Origin: Nesterenkonia sp. PF2B19
Lineage (GTDB): Bacteria; Actinomycetota; Actinomycetes; Actinomycetales; Micrococcaceae
Direction of reading: 5' to 3'
Length of the DNA stretch: 45,297 bases
Assembly: GCF_001758425.2 (NCBI RefSeq)
Contig: NZ_MDSS02000028.1
Location: 1 to 45,297 of the forward strand
The notes beneath the pieces are model-generated. The model was not told the DNA's origin. It did not search any database and worked only from the letters and a program-made list of their open reading frames with translations. The position numbers were made by a program, and so were the translations under genes. Shown one piece after another: positions 27,153 through 35,667 of this stretch. Numbering within the stretch: position 1 is the stretch's first letter; every line of letters starts with the position of its first letter.

Positions 27153-27239
27153 CTTACATGAGATTCATTGATCCGCGGATGTAGTTGTCTGTACGGTGTT
27201 CGTGGCCATTGGAATCTTGAAGAACAAGGTGTGAAACAT

Positions 27240-27566
27240 ATGACTGTCGCAGCTCATCATGTCGATGCAGTCTCAGGGGGAAACTCGCTCGCAGACCGGG
27301 TCAGTACAAGCCTGATTTCGGGGATGCTTGCTTTCGGTGCCGTCGTAGAATCCTTCTTTCAGGCTCCAGAACGTCTTCGACGACGGGCGGACGGCAACTC
27401 TGAGTTGGTGACCGTCTTCGTCGTCGCAGCCGTCATCATCGCTGCGTTGGCGGTGGTTGCGGCCGTGGGGGTCTTCATCTACTGCCGTCGGCAAGGGTTC
27501 ACCGGGGTCTCCTTCTGGGAGAACACCCCGAGCGGACAGTTCATCAGGATCGGATGCTACCGCTGA
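27240..27566 (+). CDS. Single-span small protein, candidate peptide precursor
   Basis: I do not recognise this 108-residue protein. Residues 1-55 are hydrophilic with a weakly amphipathic stretch (STSLISGMLAFGAVVESFF) and a basic cluster ERLRRR at 44-49. Residues 56-81 form one strong membrane span rich in Val and Ala. Residues 82-108 form a polar/aromatic tail starting with Cys82 and ending IGCYR, with Cys106. The tail (GFTGVSFWENTPSG) looks like a mature bioactive peptide rather than an anchor. ATG 27240 follows AAGGTG. Codon and base use are clearly lower in GC than in neighbouring genes. It heads a run with an ABC exporter and an S2P-type protease, which suggests a precursor that is cut in or near the membrane and exported (inference). 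Confidence 0.55.
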   Translation: MTVAAHHVDAVSGGNSLADRVSTSLISGMLAFGAVVESFFQAPERLRRRADGNSELVTVFVVAAVIIAALAVVAAVGVFIYCRRQGFTGVSFWENTPSGQFIRIGCYR

Positions 27567-27582
27567 GCCTGAGGCTCGGGGA

Positions 27583-28383
27583 ATGACGAGAGGCCCCGGG
27601 GTGCCGTCGGTTGATGGAGTCCCCGCGCTCGCCGTCGAGCAGGTGCAGAAGAGTTTCGGCGATCATGCGGTGCTGCAGGGAGTCTCCTTCTCTGTGCAGC
27701 GGGGCCGCGTGGCCGGGCTGCTGGGCCCCAACGGTGAGGGGAAGTCGACGCTTCTGCACTGCCTCAGCGGCATCGAGAGTCCTGACCGGGGTAAGATCAC
27801 CATCCTCGGCGTCGACGCTCGGAAGCCCGCGGCGAAGGAGCGATTCGGTTTCGTGCCCGATGAGCTGCGACTTCCGGAGCGTCTGACGGGTGAGGAGTTC
27901 TTCGAGTTCACGAGGAGCCTGCGTCGCAGCTGTGACAGGGGGATCTTCCGCGAGGCGCTGGAGGGACTTCGTCTGGAGCTGACCGCCGACGTCGTCATCG
28001 GGCAGTACTCCCACGGGATGAAGAAGAAGCTCCAGCTTGCGGTGACGCTGTCGCACCGTCCGGATGTACTCATTCTGGACGAGCCGTTCAGCGGCCTGGA
28101 TCCGCGGACTCATCTCGTCCTCCGGACCCTCCTGCAGGAGTACGTCCGAGGAGGTGGCGCCGTGCTGATCTCCACCCATGACCTCAGGTTTGCTGAGCAT
28201 GCCTTCGATGAGGTGCACCTGCTGCATCGGGGGGGCCTGATCGTCTCGGGCGCACCGGGCCGGGTCACGGAGCAGACGCAGACGGGCTCACTGCTCGACG
28301 CCTATGTGGAATTGACGGCACCAGGCGACGCCCCTGTGCTGATGGCTCAGGAATTCATGGAGGGTTTCTTTGGACAAGCGTAG
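27583..28383 (+). CDS. ABC transporter ATPase (exporter type)
   Basis: A 266-residue single-domain ATPase of the CcmA/drug-exporter type. Walker A is GPNGEGKST at 48-56, with Glu in place of the common Ala or Ser. The signature is degenerate, YSHGM at 142-146, as in many two-component exporters of the BcrA/NatA type. Walker B is DVLILDE at 161-167, and the H-loop His is in ISTHD at 196-200. It starts 16 bp after the small-protein stop, following CTCGGGGA. The gene end overlaps the start of the next gene by 14 bp. It would drive the membrane proteins encoded downstream. Confidence 0.88.
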   Translation: MTRGPGVPSVDGVPALAVEQVQKSFGDHAVLQGVSFSVQRGRVAGLLGPNGEGKSTLLHCLSGIESPDRGKITILGVDARKPAAKERFGFVPDELRLPERLTGEEFFEFTRSLRRSCDRGIFREALEGLRLELTADVVIGQYSHGMKKKLQLAVTLSHRPDVLILDEPFSGLDPRTHLVLRTLLQEYVRGGGAVLISTHDLRFAEHAFDEVHLLHRGGLIVSGAPGRVTEQTQTGSLLDAYVELTAPGDAPVLMAQEFMEGFFGQA

Positions 28384-28672
28384 GTCCCGATTCTGGCCGT
28401 GGGGATTCGTCCTCACGTATCTGGTGGCAGCCGTGGGGAACCTCCTGGCCTCAATGGCTCTGCTCTTCAGCGCCAGCACTCGGTCGGAGGGGCAGGGTGG
28501 CGTCTCGGGGATTCCCGGGTTCGTGGAGATCCATCATGAGGCTGATGGGCTCTTCTGGGATCTGCACATGGTCGGTGTCCCGGCTCACCTTCTGTTGACA
28601 CCTCTGGTGCTGACCCTCGCCATCTGGGGCCTGCTGGCGCTCGTCCCTCGGCGGCTCCAGGTGTCCCAGTGA
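28370..28672 (+). CDS. Two-span membrane protein of the peptide/ABC operon
   Basis: A 100-residue protein read from a TTG at 28370 that lies inside the 3' end of the ATPase gene; GAGGG precedes it. Spans lie at about residues 12-34 and 72-93. The loop between them contains EIHHEADGLFWDLHMVG, with three His residues. C-terminal RRLQVSQ is cytoplasmic by the positive-inside rule. Its stop overlaps the GTG of the permease (GTGA). I do not recognise a family. It could be a small permease subunit or an immunity protein; position and topology cannot decide between these. Confidence 0.6.
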   Translation: MDKRRSRFWPWGFVLTYLVAAVGNLLASMALLFSASTRSEGQGGVSGIPGFVEIHHEADGLFWDLHMVGVPAHLLLTPLVLTLAIWGLLALVPRRLQVSQ

Positions 28673-30155
28673 CCGTGGTGCGTCAGGCCTGGGTACTGAC
28701 GCGGGCGTTGCGGATCTCGGTGGTCAGGCAGCTTTTCGGCTCGGGCCCGAGCGATACTGTTCGCCGGAGATGGGTATGGGCCGGGGTCGGAGCCCTGGTG
28801 CTCGGATACCAGGCGGTCATCTTCACCGTGGCTCATTGGACGGCAGGATCCATTGCTGGGCATGAAGCTCTGGCGGGAACGTACTACCACCTGATGATCG
28901 TGCTCTATGTGGCGCTGACGGCCGCCGTCTGCGGGTGCCTGTCGATCCTGGCGGGGAACGCAGTGGTGACGTTGGGGTATATCATCCATGTGCTCCCCAT
29001 CGGGCGTCGTGCGAGCACCTTGGCGTCCGACATTCCTGTGGTCCTCTCCTCTCTCGGGACCGTGGTGAGCGCCGCTCCGGCGACCGTCTATGTACTGTCG
29101 GGAAGCCTGGGGGCCGGGCGAGCGGTCTGGGCCACGGTCACAGTGTGCGTCGTGGCGCTCATCATCACGGCGCTGGCGTTGGCGGTGATCCGTGGAGTCT
29201 CGAGGCTCGGACAGATGGTGCGTCTCCCTCGGGAAGCCGCCGACGCTGTGGGGCTGTCCGCGGTGCTTGCGGGGGCCGGCGTCGTCGTGTGGATCGGTGT
29301 TCTGCATCCGGAGGCGATGGCGGAGGGCGCCTTGCTGTTCCGCTGGTCGCAGGGGCTGGCCCTCGGTGTTCCGGGGGCTGTGGTCAGCCTGGTGGGGCTC
29401 GGGCTCTCGGGGCTGCGGCGTGGTTCGCGTCCCTGTCGTTGTCGTCAGCACCCTCGGTCTCATCCCCCATCGGACGGACCGGTCTCACCGTCGTGCGCAT
29501 CATCGATTGGCTCTCGGCGGGCTGGCTGCGCGGCCCCGTGTCCCTGGAGGTGAGGCAGGTGCTCCGTGCGTCGATCGTCTCTCTGGCGCTGAATATCCTG
29601 CTGGTGACCGGTGTCCTGGCCCTGGTGGTCTCGCTGCTGCGACCAGGTGGGGGCACATGGATGCCGGAGGTGGGCGTCGTCCCTGCCTACGTGGGCGTTC
29701 AGGTGTGTCTGATCGCGGCCCTGGCCGCTTACGGCGCCACCAGCAGGTCCCACTGGCTGCACCACGTGTACCTCGGGCGGGCAGCTTGGCAGGCGCCGAA
29801 AGCTGCAGCGGTGATGAGCATCGTCGCCTGCGTCGTGGCCGCGACCACCGTGCTCGCCGTCTGGGCCGGGCACGATAACGTGTCGATCCAGACGCTGCTC
29901 GTTCCGCTGGCGGCGTGTTCCGTGGGGTACTCGGTCGGAGGCCTTCTGCCGGTCGACTCCCGCGAGCCGGGGGCTTTCGTCGCCGGGCTGCTGATCGCGG
30001 CGGCGGCCACGTTCCTGGCGCTCGTGGTGTTCACCGAACTCCCCGGCGCGGTCTATGACGCGCTGTATGTGCTCACCCTCGGGATGGTCAGCTGGCTCTT
30101 CGTCCGGCTGGTCGTCGCCCGACGGGAGACGCGTCGACCCCTGGCCTACACATGA
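28669..30155 (+). pseudogene. Large ABC-type membrane permease, frameshifted as read
   Basis: Corrected for one missing G near 29410 this reads as 495 residues with about 11-12 membrane spans. The first frame (GTG 28669, MTVVRQAWVLTRALRISVVRQLFG) runs to the break. The second frame carries GAAAWFASLSLSSAPS, WLRGPVSLEVRQVLRASIVSLALNILLVTG and further spans to the stop at 30155. The EVRQVLR element after a span recalls the membrane subunits of BcrB/ABC-2-like exporters, but no precise family is recognised. Both ends are coupled to neighbours by 4-bp overlaps (GTGA at 28669, ATGA at 30152), which argues that the gene is meant to be read as one protein and that the break may be a sequencing indel. 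Confidence 0.7.
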
Positions 30156-30883
30156 TCCAGGTGGTGCTGCATGGGGGTTTCGTGACGGGGTCGCCGGGGT
30201 GGTTGCTCGACCAGATCAGATCTCAAGAGCTGCGCGTGACGCAGAGACAATGGGAACTGGTCCGACGCTTGGAGGCAGGCGACGTTCCGTTTCGTGGATT
30301 GACGTCAGACGATATCAAGGACCTCCGATCCCTAGGGTCGGAGGTGGTCGCTGTCCGTGTCTCTGGGCCGCTGAGCCACTTCCACGCGGCACGACTCCCG
30401 CTGGGCGGCGGGTGGGTGGCTTACGCGCAGATCTTCTGGTACGTCGTCACTGTCAACATTCCGCTGATGGCATTCATAGGGATCAGCAGCGGCGTCGTGG
30501 CCTGGATTCTCGCGATCGGACGGTGGTTCCCCTGGCAATGTCTCGTGGGCTTGGCGACGCTGTTCGTGGTGACCTCGTGTCATGAGATGGGTCATGTGGC
30601 AGCAGTTCGACTCCTGCATGGACGAGGGACCCCAGTGGCGCTGTGGCGCTCGCCTCTGCATCTCCGTATTCTCCGGCCTCCTGTCTCGACGCAGAACGCG
30701 CGGTGGATAGCCTGTGCCGGCCCACTGGCCGGAGGTCTCTGCGCGAGCGCATTGATCCTGCTGTCGGCAGGTGGCCCGGGGGTGACCTGGGGCGCGTGGA
30801 TCGCCATGGCTCAGCAGTGTCTCTCGCTCCTGCCGGTCAGTCCGGATGGGCGGGACATCTGGCGGAACTCGACCCGCCGGTAA
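30152..30883 (+). CDS. S2P/M50-type membrane metalloprotease with N-terminal helical domain
   Basis: A 243-residue protein with the two hallmarks of site-2 proteases: the zinc motif HEMGH at 144-148 inside a membrane span, and SLLPVSPDGRDIW near 225-237, matching the C-terminal (N)PDG motif that supplies the third zinc ligand. Spans lie near 95-118, 130-155 and 185-206. The N-terminal 70 residues are soluble and helical (RQWELVRRLEAG, LTSDDIKDLRSLG), resembling the winged-helix or PqqD-like domains fused to M50 proteins of RiPP loci. It starts at an ATGA overlap with the permease gene. Such proteases cleave membrane-spanning substrates; the single-span protein at 27240 is the obvious candidate (inference). 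Confidence 0.8.
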   Translation: MIQVVLHGGFVTGSPGWLLDQIRSQELRVTQRQWELVRRLEAGDVPFRGLTSDDIKDLRSLGSEVVAVRVSGPLSHFHAARLPLGGGWVAYAQIFWYVVTVNIPLMAFIGISSGVVAWILAIGRWFPWQCLVGLATLFVVTSCHEMGHVAAVRLLHGRGTPVALWRSPLHLRILRPPVSTQNARWIACAGPLAGGLCASALILLSAGGPGVTWGAWIAMAQQCLSLLPVSPDGRDIWRNSTRR

Positions 30884-30999
30884 GTCCGCAACGTGTGGCG
30901 CGGCGCTGGGGAATGCGTCACACTGCGGGGCGTACGGTGGGACGAGCCTGACGCCAGGCCACCTGCCGTACGCCCCTCTGATCTTGCCTCAGGAGAACC

Positions 31000-31920
31000 A
31001 TGCCCCGTCCGGATGCCCCTGTCTCCAGCTTCACCCTCGGCCCCGCGCTGCTGTTCTGCCCCGGCAGCCGCCCCGACCGCTTCGGCAAGGCCGCCGAGCG
31101 CTCGGACGCCGTCATCGTGGACCTGGAGGACGCGGTCACCACTGCGGAGAAGCCCGCTGCCCGTGCCGCCGCCGTCACAGCCATCACCGGTGGGGACGAT
31201 GACGTCCCCGCCCTCGATCCCGCCGTCACCGTGGTCCGTCTCAACGGCGTCTCCTTCGGGGAGCTCGACGCCGACCTGGCCGCCCTGGAAGGAAGCCCGG
31301 TGCGGCACGTGGTGGTCGCCAAGGCGGAGGACCTCGGCGTGCTCGACCACGTCGCCGCAGCCCTGCCTGACGCCCGACTGATCCCTCAGGTCGAGAGCCC
31401 CATCGGAGTGCTCAACGCCCCCGCGCTGGCCTCCCACCCCGCCGTCGAGGCCCTGTTCTGGGGCACCGAGGACATGATCGCCGGACTCGGCGGGACCACC
31501 GCCCGCACCGCCGACGGAGCCTATCGGTCGGTGATCCGACACATCCGCCACAGCGTGCTCATCGCCGCCGGGGCGGCCGGCGTCCCCGCCCTGGACGCCA
31601 TCAACACCGGCATTCGGGACCTGCCGCGGCTGGCCGCCGAGGCGGAGGACGCCTGCGCCAGCGGCTTCGTGGCCAAGGCCTGCGTCCACCCGCATCAGGT
31701 GGAGACCGTGCGTCGCGCCTACACCCCGGACGCCGGGGAGGTGGAGTGGGCCAAGGCCCTGCTGGTGGCCCTGCGCCAGGAGGCCGGCGCCGACGCCGAC
31801 CCCCTCACCGTCGGCGCGTTCAGCTTCCGTGGGCAGATGGTCGACGCCCCGGTGGCGCTGCAGGCGCAGCGGATCATGGCGCGATACGACGCCACCCGCG
31901 TGCACCAGCCCGGAGAATGA
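31000..31920 (+). CDS. CitE-like CoA ester lyase (HpcH/HpaI family)
   Basis: A 306-residue TIM-barrel lyase of the citrate-lyase-beta/malyl-CoA-lyase type. Motifs are ALLFCPGSRPDRFGKA (CoA binding), the metal-site VDLEDAV, QVESPIGVLNAPALASHP with a metal-binding Glu, and EALFWGTEDMIAGLGG. The C-terminal lid segment KACVHPHQVETVRRAYTP is typical. It cleaves or forms a beta-hydroxyacyl-CoA; the exact substrate is unknown because no citrate-lyase alpha or gamma subunit is nearby. The start follows CAGGAG. An acyl-CoA dehydrogenase follows 70 bp later in the same direction, a pairing common in acyl-CoA degradation clusters. Confidence 0.88.
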   Translation: MPRPDAPVSSFTLGPALLFCPGSRPDRFGKAAERSDAVIVDLEDAVTTAEKPAARAAAVTAITGGDDDVPALDPAVTVVRLNGVSFGELDADLAALEGSPVRHVVVAKAEDLGVLDHVAAALPDARLIPQVESPIGVLNAPALASHPAVEALFWGTEDMIAGLGGTTARTADGAYRSVIRHIRHSVLIAAGAAGVPALDAINTGIRDLPRLAAEAEDACASGFVAKACVHPHQVETVRRAYTPDAGEVEWAKALLVALRQEAGADADPLTVGAFSFRGQMVDAPVALQAQRIMARYDATRVHQPGE

Positions 31921-31990
31921 GAGAATCAGCAGGCGAGCCCAGCGATCATGCCCAGATCTGCCGATGACCTCCTGATCTGAAAGGACCCCC

Positions 31991-33157
31991 ATGTTCCCCG
32001 GCTTCTACGAGGAGATCCACGAGGAGTTCCGCGAGGTGGTGCGTGAGTTCGTCACCCGCGAGGTGGCCCCGCACTACCGGCGCTGGGACGCTGAGCACAT
32101 GATGGACCGAGCCGTCTGGGAGGCCGCCGCGGAGAACGGGCTGCTCGGCCTCGCCGTGGGGGAGGACCACGGCGGCATGGGACTAGATGACTACCGCTTC
32201 CGCATGGTCGTCGATGAGGAGCTCGCCCGGGTCGACGCCCTCGGCCTGGCCCTGGCGCTGCACCTCCACGACGACTGGGTGCTGCCGGCCCTGCTGCGCT
32301 TCGGCTCGCCGGAGCAGCAGGAGAGGTGGCTCCCGCAGTTCATGGACTCCAGCTTCATCGCCTCCGTGGCGTTCACCGAGCCCGGCGCCGGGTCCGACCT
32401 GCGCGGTGTGCGCACCAAGGCCGTCCGCGACGGCGAGGACTGGGTGCTCGACGGCCAGAAGACCTTCATCGGCAACGGCATCTCCGGCGACGGCGCCCTC
32501 GTGCTGGCCCGCACCGACGGCTCGGACGTCAAGCAGCGCGGAGGGGCGGGCTCCTTCAGCCTGTTCCTGGTGGAGAAGGCGGACAACCCCGGCTACCAGG
32601 TGGGCACCCAGCTGGACAAGATGGGGCTCAAGGCCTCCGACACTGCCGAGCTGTTCTTCTCCGGGGTCCGGGCCCCCGCGGCGAACCTCATCGGTGAGGA
32701 GGGGCAGGGCCTGCAGATCGCCAAGGCGATCCTGCCGCAGGGGCGGCTGGCGGTGGCCACCTCCGCCGCCGTCGTCGCCGCGGAGGTGCTGCGCCAGACC
32801 GTGGCCTACGTCCAGGAGCGCCAGGCCTTCGACCGCCCGGTAGCCGAGTATCAGAACACCCGGTTCCGCCTGGCGGAGCTGCAGGTCTCCCTGGAGGCCA
32901 CCCAACGCTACGTGGCCGCCGCCGTGGAGCGGTTCAACGCCGGTGAGCTCGACGTCGTCGAGGCCTCCAAGGCCAAGATGTGGGCGACCGAGCGGGCCAA
33001 GGAGAGCATCGACGCCTGCCTGCAGCTGCACGGCGGCTACGGCTACATCCTCGAGTACCCGGTGGCGCAGGCCTACCTGGCGGTGCGTCTGATGACCATC
33101 TTCGGCGGCAGCTCCGAGATCCTGCGGGAGACCGTGGCCGGGGACCTGCTGGCCTGA
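31991..33157 (+). CDS. Acyl-CoA dehydrogenase
   Basis: A 388-residue FAD enzyme that introduces a 2,3-double bond into acyl-CoA and hands electrons to ETF, encoded at 17345-19116. Motifs are ASVAFTEPGAGSDLRGV (FAD/substrate signature 1), GQKTFIGNGISGD, DTAELFFSGVRAPAANLIGEEG, and the C-terminal LQLHGGYGYILEYPVAQAYLAVRLMTIFGGSSEILRE with the FAD-binding GGYGY and the dimer contact. Length is normal for the long-chain/MCAD-like group. The start follows GAAAGGACCCCC. It lies 70 bp after the CitE-like gene, probably in one transcript, and converges on the Rv2629-like gene with a shared hairpin in between. Confidence 0.92.
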   Translation: MFPGFYEEIHEEFREVVREFVTREVAPHYRRWDAEHMMDRAVWEAAAENGLLGLAVGEDHGGMGLDDYRFRMVVDEELARVDALGLALALHLHDDWVLPALLRFGSPEQQERWLPQFMDSSFIASVAFTEPGAGSDLRGVRTKAVRDGEDWVLDGQKTFIGNGISGDGALVLARTDGSDVKQRGGAGSFSLFLVEKADNPGYQVGTQLDKMGLKASDTAELFFSGVRAPAANLIGEEGQGLQIAKAILPQGRLAVATSAAVVAAEVLRQTVAYVQERQAFDRPVAEYQNTRFRLAELQVSLEATQRYVAAAVERFNAGELDVVEASKAKMWATERAKESIDACLQLHGGYGYILEYPVAQAYLAVRLMTIFGGSSEILRETVAGDLLA

Positions 33158-33166
33158 GCCCTCGGT

Positions 33167-33182
33167 CGGCGGTCTCCCGCCG
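33167..33182. terminator. Bidirectional hairpin between convergent genes
   Basis: CGGCGG and CCGCCG pair perfectly around a TCTC loop in the 27-bp gap between the acyl-CoA dehydrogenase stop and the opposite-strand gene stop. It can serve both transcripts. Confidence 0.6.
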
Positions 33183-33184
33183 TC

Positions 33185-34234
33185 TCAGGCTCGGGTGACC
33201 TCGGTCGGCGCCTCGAAGCGCAGGACCGCCGCGACGCCGTCCGGCAGCTCGGCTCGTGTCACCGCGGCCTCGGCGTCCACGCGTGCCGCTGCGGCGATCA
33301 GCTCGTCCTCCTCCGGTGCGGACCGGTCCGCCTGGAGCAGCAGGGTGTCCACGCCGCCCATCTCGGCGGCCAGGCGGACGGCGGCGGCGCCCTCCGCCAC
33401 GCGGTTCTCCGCGCGGGCCTGATCGAAACGTGAGGTCTGATCCTGGGATCGGCCCGCGGCGAGCCGCCGGGTGATCAGGAGCAGGTCCTCGGCCAGCGCC
33501 TCCTCGGCGGCCTCGTCGCCGATCCCTCCGCGTTCGGCGACGTGGGTGATGCTCTCCAGGGAAGCGGGGAGCTCTTCGGCCAGGGCGGTGCGCCCCTGGA
33601 CCTCTCCGGCCAGCACGACGGCGTCGGGGCGCCATCGTGCCGCCAGGCTCTCCAGCCGCTCGGCCACGCTGCGGGCGTTCTGCGTGACGACCTCGTCGGC
33701 CCGACGCTGGATCTGCCGGTGGGACAGAGCGCCCTCGCGCGGCTTGTGGACCGAGCCGTCACCGGCACCCTCGACCTGCTGCTCGGCATCAGGCTCGGTG
33801 CTCAGGCCCTCGGCCACAGTCACGCGGCGCAGCGTCGCGCCCTCCTGGTCGGCCACGGCCACCAGCAGCACGGCCGATCCGGCGCGCTCCCGGACATAGT
33901 CACCCACGGCGGGAGCGTCGCCGACATGGGCCGCATCGCCCTGCCCCCGGGTCGCGTCCCAGGGCTCGTCGAGCAGGACGGTGTCGGCGTCGGCGACCAG
34001 CACCCTCCCCTCGGTGTGGATCTGGGTGGGATCCGTCTCGCCGCCGACCAGCGCGGCGTCCAGGGCTTCCAGCGCCTCGGCGGGAGCCCCGGCCTCCTCC
34101 AGGCGGCTCCGCAGGGCGTCCCAGCGCAGCCGCAGCTGGTGCTCGGCGTCCTCGGAGGGGGAGCTGCCCTGCAGGCAGACGGTGCTGAAGGGCGGGGTGT
34201 GGTCGATCAGCTGGGCGATCGGGGTGAGCTGCAT
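33185..34234 (-). CDS. Rv2629-like eRF1-family ribosome factor (baeRF type)
   Basis: A 349-residue protein resembling Mycobacterium Rv2629 and other bacterial/archaeal eRF1-like (baeRF) proteins, with the Vms1/release-factor fold. The most diagnostic part is DGSVHKPREGALSHRQIQRRADEVVTQNARSVAERLESLAARWRPDAVVLAGE, in the middle (eRF1 domain 2-like). It is followed by an L7Ae-like C-terminal domain with GGVDTLLL. Members are proposed to act on stalled or hibernating ribosomes. ATG 34234 is selected because AGGAGGAAC precedes it; an in-frame upstream start at 34267 lacks this. Confidence 0.8.
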   Translation of the reverse strand: MQLTPIAQLIDHTPPFSTVCLQGSSPSEDAEHQLRLRWDALRSRLEEAGAPAEALEALDAALVGGETDPTQIHTEGRVLVADADTVLLDEPWDATRGQGDAAHVGDAPAVGDYVRERAGSAVLLVAVADQEGATLRRVTVAEGLSTEPDAEQQVEGAGDGSVHKPREGALSHRQIQRRADEVVTQNARSVAERLESLAARWRPDAVVLAGEVQGRTALAEELPASLESITHVAERGGIGDEAAEEALAEDLLLITRRLAAGRSQDQTSRFDQARAENRVAEGAAAVRLAAEMGGVDTLLLQADRSAPEEDELIAAAARVDAEAAVTRAELPDGVAAVLRFEAPTEVTRA

Positions 34235-34524
34235 CGTGAGTTCCTCCTCGTCCTCTCCACGAACCATGTCGAACCATGCCGAATCATGCCGGGCTGAGTC
34301 GATCGCGCGACCTCAGCCTCGGCGGTGTCCCCTCCGCGCCTCACCGGTGCATGCGTCCCGCCCTTCGAGGCTACCCATGCCCGGCGGGGCTGCGTCCAGG
34401 CCGACGTGCCCGCCCCGACTCTTAAGTCTTACAGTGATGCATAAATGGTCGTAGGATGAGGGGACCTGCCTGTGTGCCTCGCCCCGGGGTGCCGCCCTGA
34501 GTCCCTCGACGAACGGAATCCGTC

Positions 34525-35568
34525 ATGACCACCACCCCCGCCCGGCCCGCCGCCGGCATCTCCGGCTCGAATCCCGCCGCCGTCCTGCATGCCGTCCACG
34601 ATGTGCGCATCGAGGACCGCTCCGTGCCCCAGCCGGCGCCTCACGAAGTCCTCGTGGAGATCGGCGCGGTCGGGATCTGCGGCTCCGACGTCCACTACTA
34701 CGAGCACGGCCGCATCGGGGACTTCGTGCTCACCAGTCCCATGGTCATCGGTCATGAGTCGGCTGGGCATGTGGTCGGTGTGGGTGAGGATGTCGACCCC
34801 GGGAGGGTGGGTGAGCTCGTCGCCCTGGAGCCCGGCATCCCCTGCAAGGCCTGTGAGCAGTGTCGCCAGGGGCGCTACAACCTGTGCCCTGACGTGCAGT
34901 TCTTCGCCACTCCGCCGGTGGACGGCTCCATCGCCCGCTTCGTCACCCTGGACGCCGCCTTCGCCCACCCCGCCCCGGAGAACCTCGACGCCGAGCAGGC
35001 CGCCATGGCCGAGCCGGTCTCAGTGGGGGTCTGGGCCTGCCGCAAGGCCGGGGTCAGCGTCGGCGACCGTGTGCTCATCACCGGGGCGGGCCCCGTGGGA
35101 CTCTTCGCCGCCCAGGCCGCACGGGCCTTCGGGGCGCGCAGCGTCACGCTCACCGACCTCAACCCGCACCGCCTCGCCGTCGCCGACGACCTCGGCTTCC
35201 AGACCGTGCCCGGCGGCGCAGGCATCGAGGCTGAGCATGACGTGCTCTTCGAGTGCTCCGGCGCCGCTCCGGCCTTCGCCGCCGGGGTGCGCGCTCTCGC
35301 CCGCGCCGGTCGTGCGGTGGTCGTCGGTATGGGTGCTGAGATCCTGCCGCTGGAGGTCTTCGCCCTGCAGGGTCGTGAACTCACCATCAGCGGAGTGTTC
35401 CGCTACGCCAACTGCTACCCGGCCGCCCTGGAGCTGATCTCCCGGGAGGCGGTGGATGTGCGGCCGGTGATCACCCACCGTTTCGGGCTCGAGCAGACCG
35501 AGGAGGCGCTGACCCTGGCCGGCCGCGACCCCCAGGCGCTCAAGGCCGTCGTGCTGCCCGGGAGCTGA
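34525..35568 (+). CDS. Zinc-dependent polyol dehydrogenase (sorbitol/xylitol dehydrogenase-like)
   Basis: A 347-residue medium-chain dehydrogenase that oxidises a sugar alcohol with NAD. The catalytic zinc site is visible in GICGSDVHYYEHG (Cys) and VIGHESAGHVVGVG (His-Glu). The structural zinc loop has four Cys in CKACEQCRQGRYNLC. The nucleotide motif is GAGPVGLFAAQAARAFGA, with DLNPHRL after the second strand, where Asp favours NAD. Length and the HYYEHG segment fit the L-iditol/sorbitol dehydrogenase group. The start follows CGAACGGAATCC, a weak ribosome site. The upstream gap (34235-34524) is locally AT-richer at 34420-34460, where a promoter may lie. The IS30 element begins 27 bp after its stop. 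Confidence 0.88.
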   Translation: MTTTPARPAAGISGSNPAAVLHAVHDVRIEDRSVPQPAPHEVLVEIGAVGICGSDVHYYEHGRIGDFVLTSPMVIGHESAGHVVGVGEDVDPGRVGELVALEPGIPCKACEQCRQGRYNLCPDVQFFATPPVDGSIARFVTLDAAFAHPAPENLDAEQAAMAEPVSVGVWACRKAGVSVGDRVLITGAGPVGLFAAQAARAFGARSVTLTDLNPHRLAVADDLGFQTVPGGAGIEAEHDVLFECSGAAPAFAAGVRALARAGRAVVVGMGAEILPLEVFALQGRELTISGVFRYANCYPAALELISREAVDVRPVITHRFGLEQTEEALTLAGRDPQALKAVVLPGS

Positions 35569-35595
35569 CGCGTTCCTTGCGCTCGGGCTGCCCGA

Positions 35596-35619
35596 GGGGT
35601 CACTTTTCCATGCATCTCC
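35596..35619. repeat. Left terminal inverted repeat of the IS30 element
   Basis: It begins GGGGTCACTTTTCCATGCAT and pairs with 37118-37141 with two mismatches. Confidence 0.82.
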
Positions 35620-35667
35620 ATCGTCATGAAGCGGGCGGATTCTATGAGTCGTTGCACCAGCTGATGG

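Noticed and set aside
27168-27198. TTGATC and TACGGT as promoter of the peptide operon
   Set aside because: Spacing is 19 bp and both hexamers are weak; a promoter must lie near here but this one is not well supported.
34420-34460. AT-richer stretch before the polyol dehydrogenase as a defined promoter or operator
   Set aside because: No -35/-10 pair with good spacing and no convincing inverted repeat could be placed.
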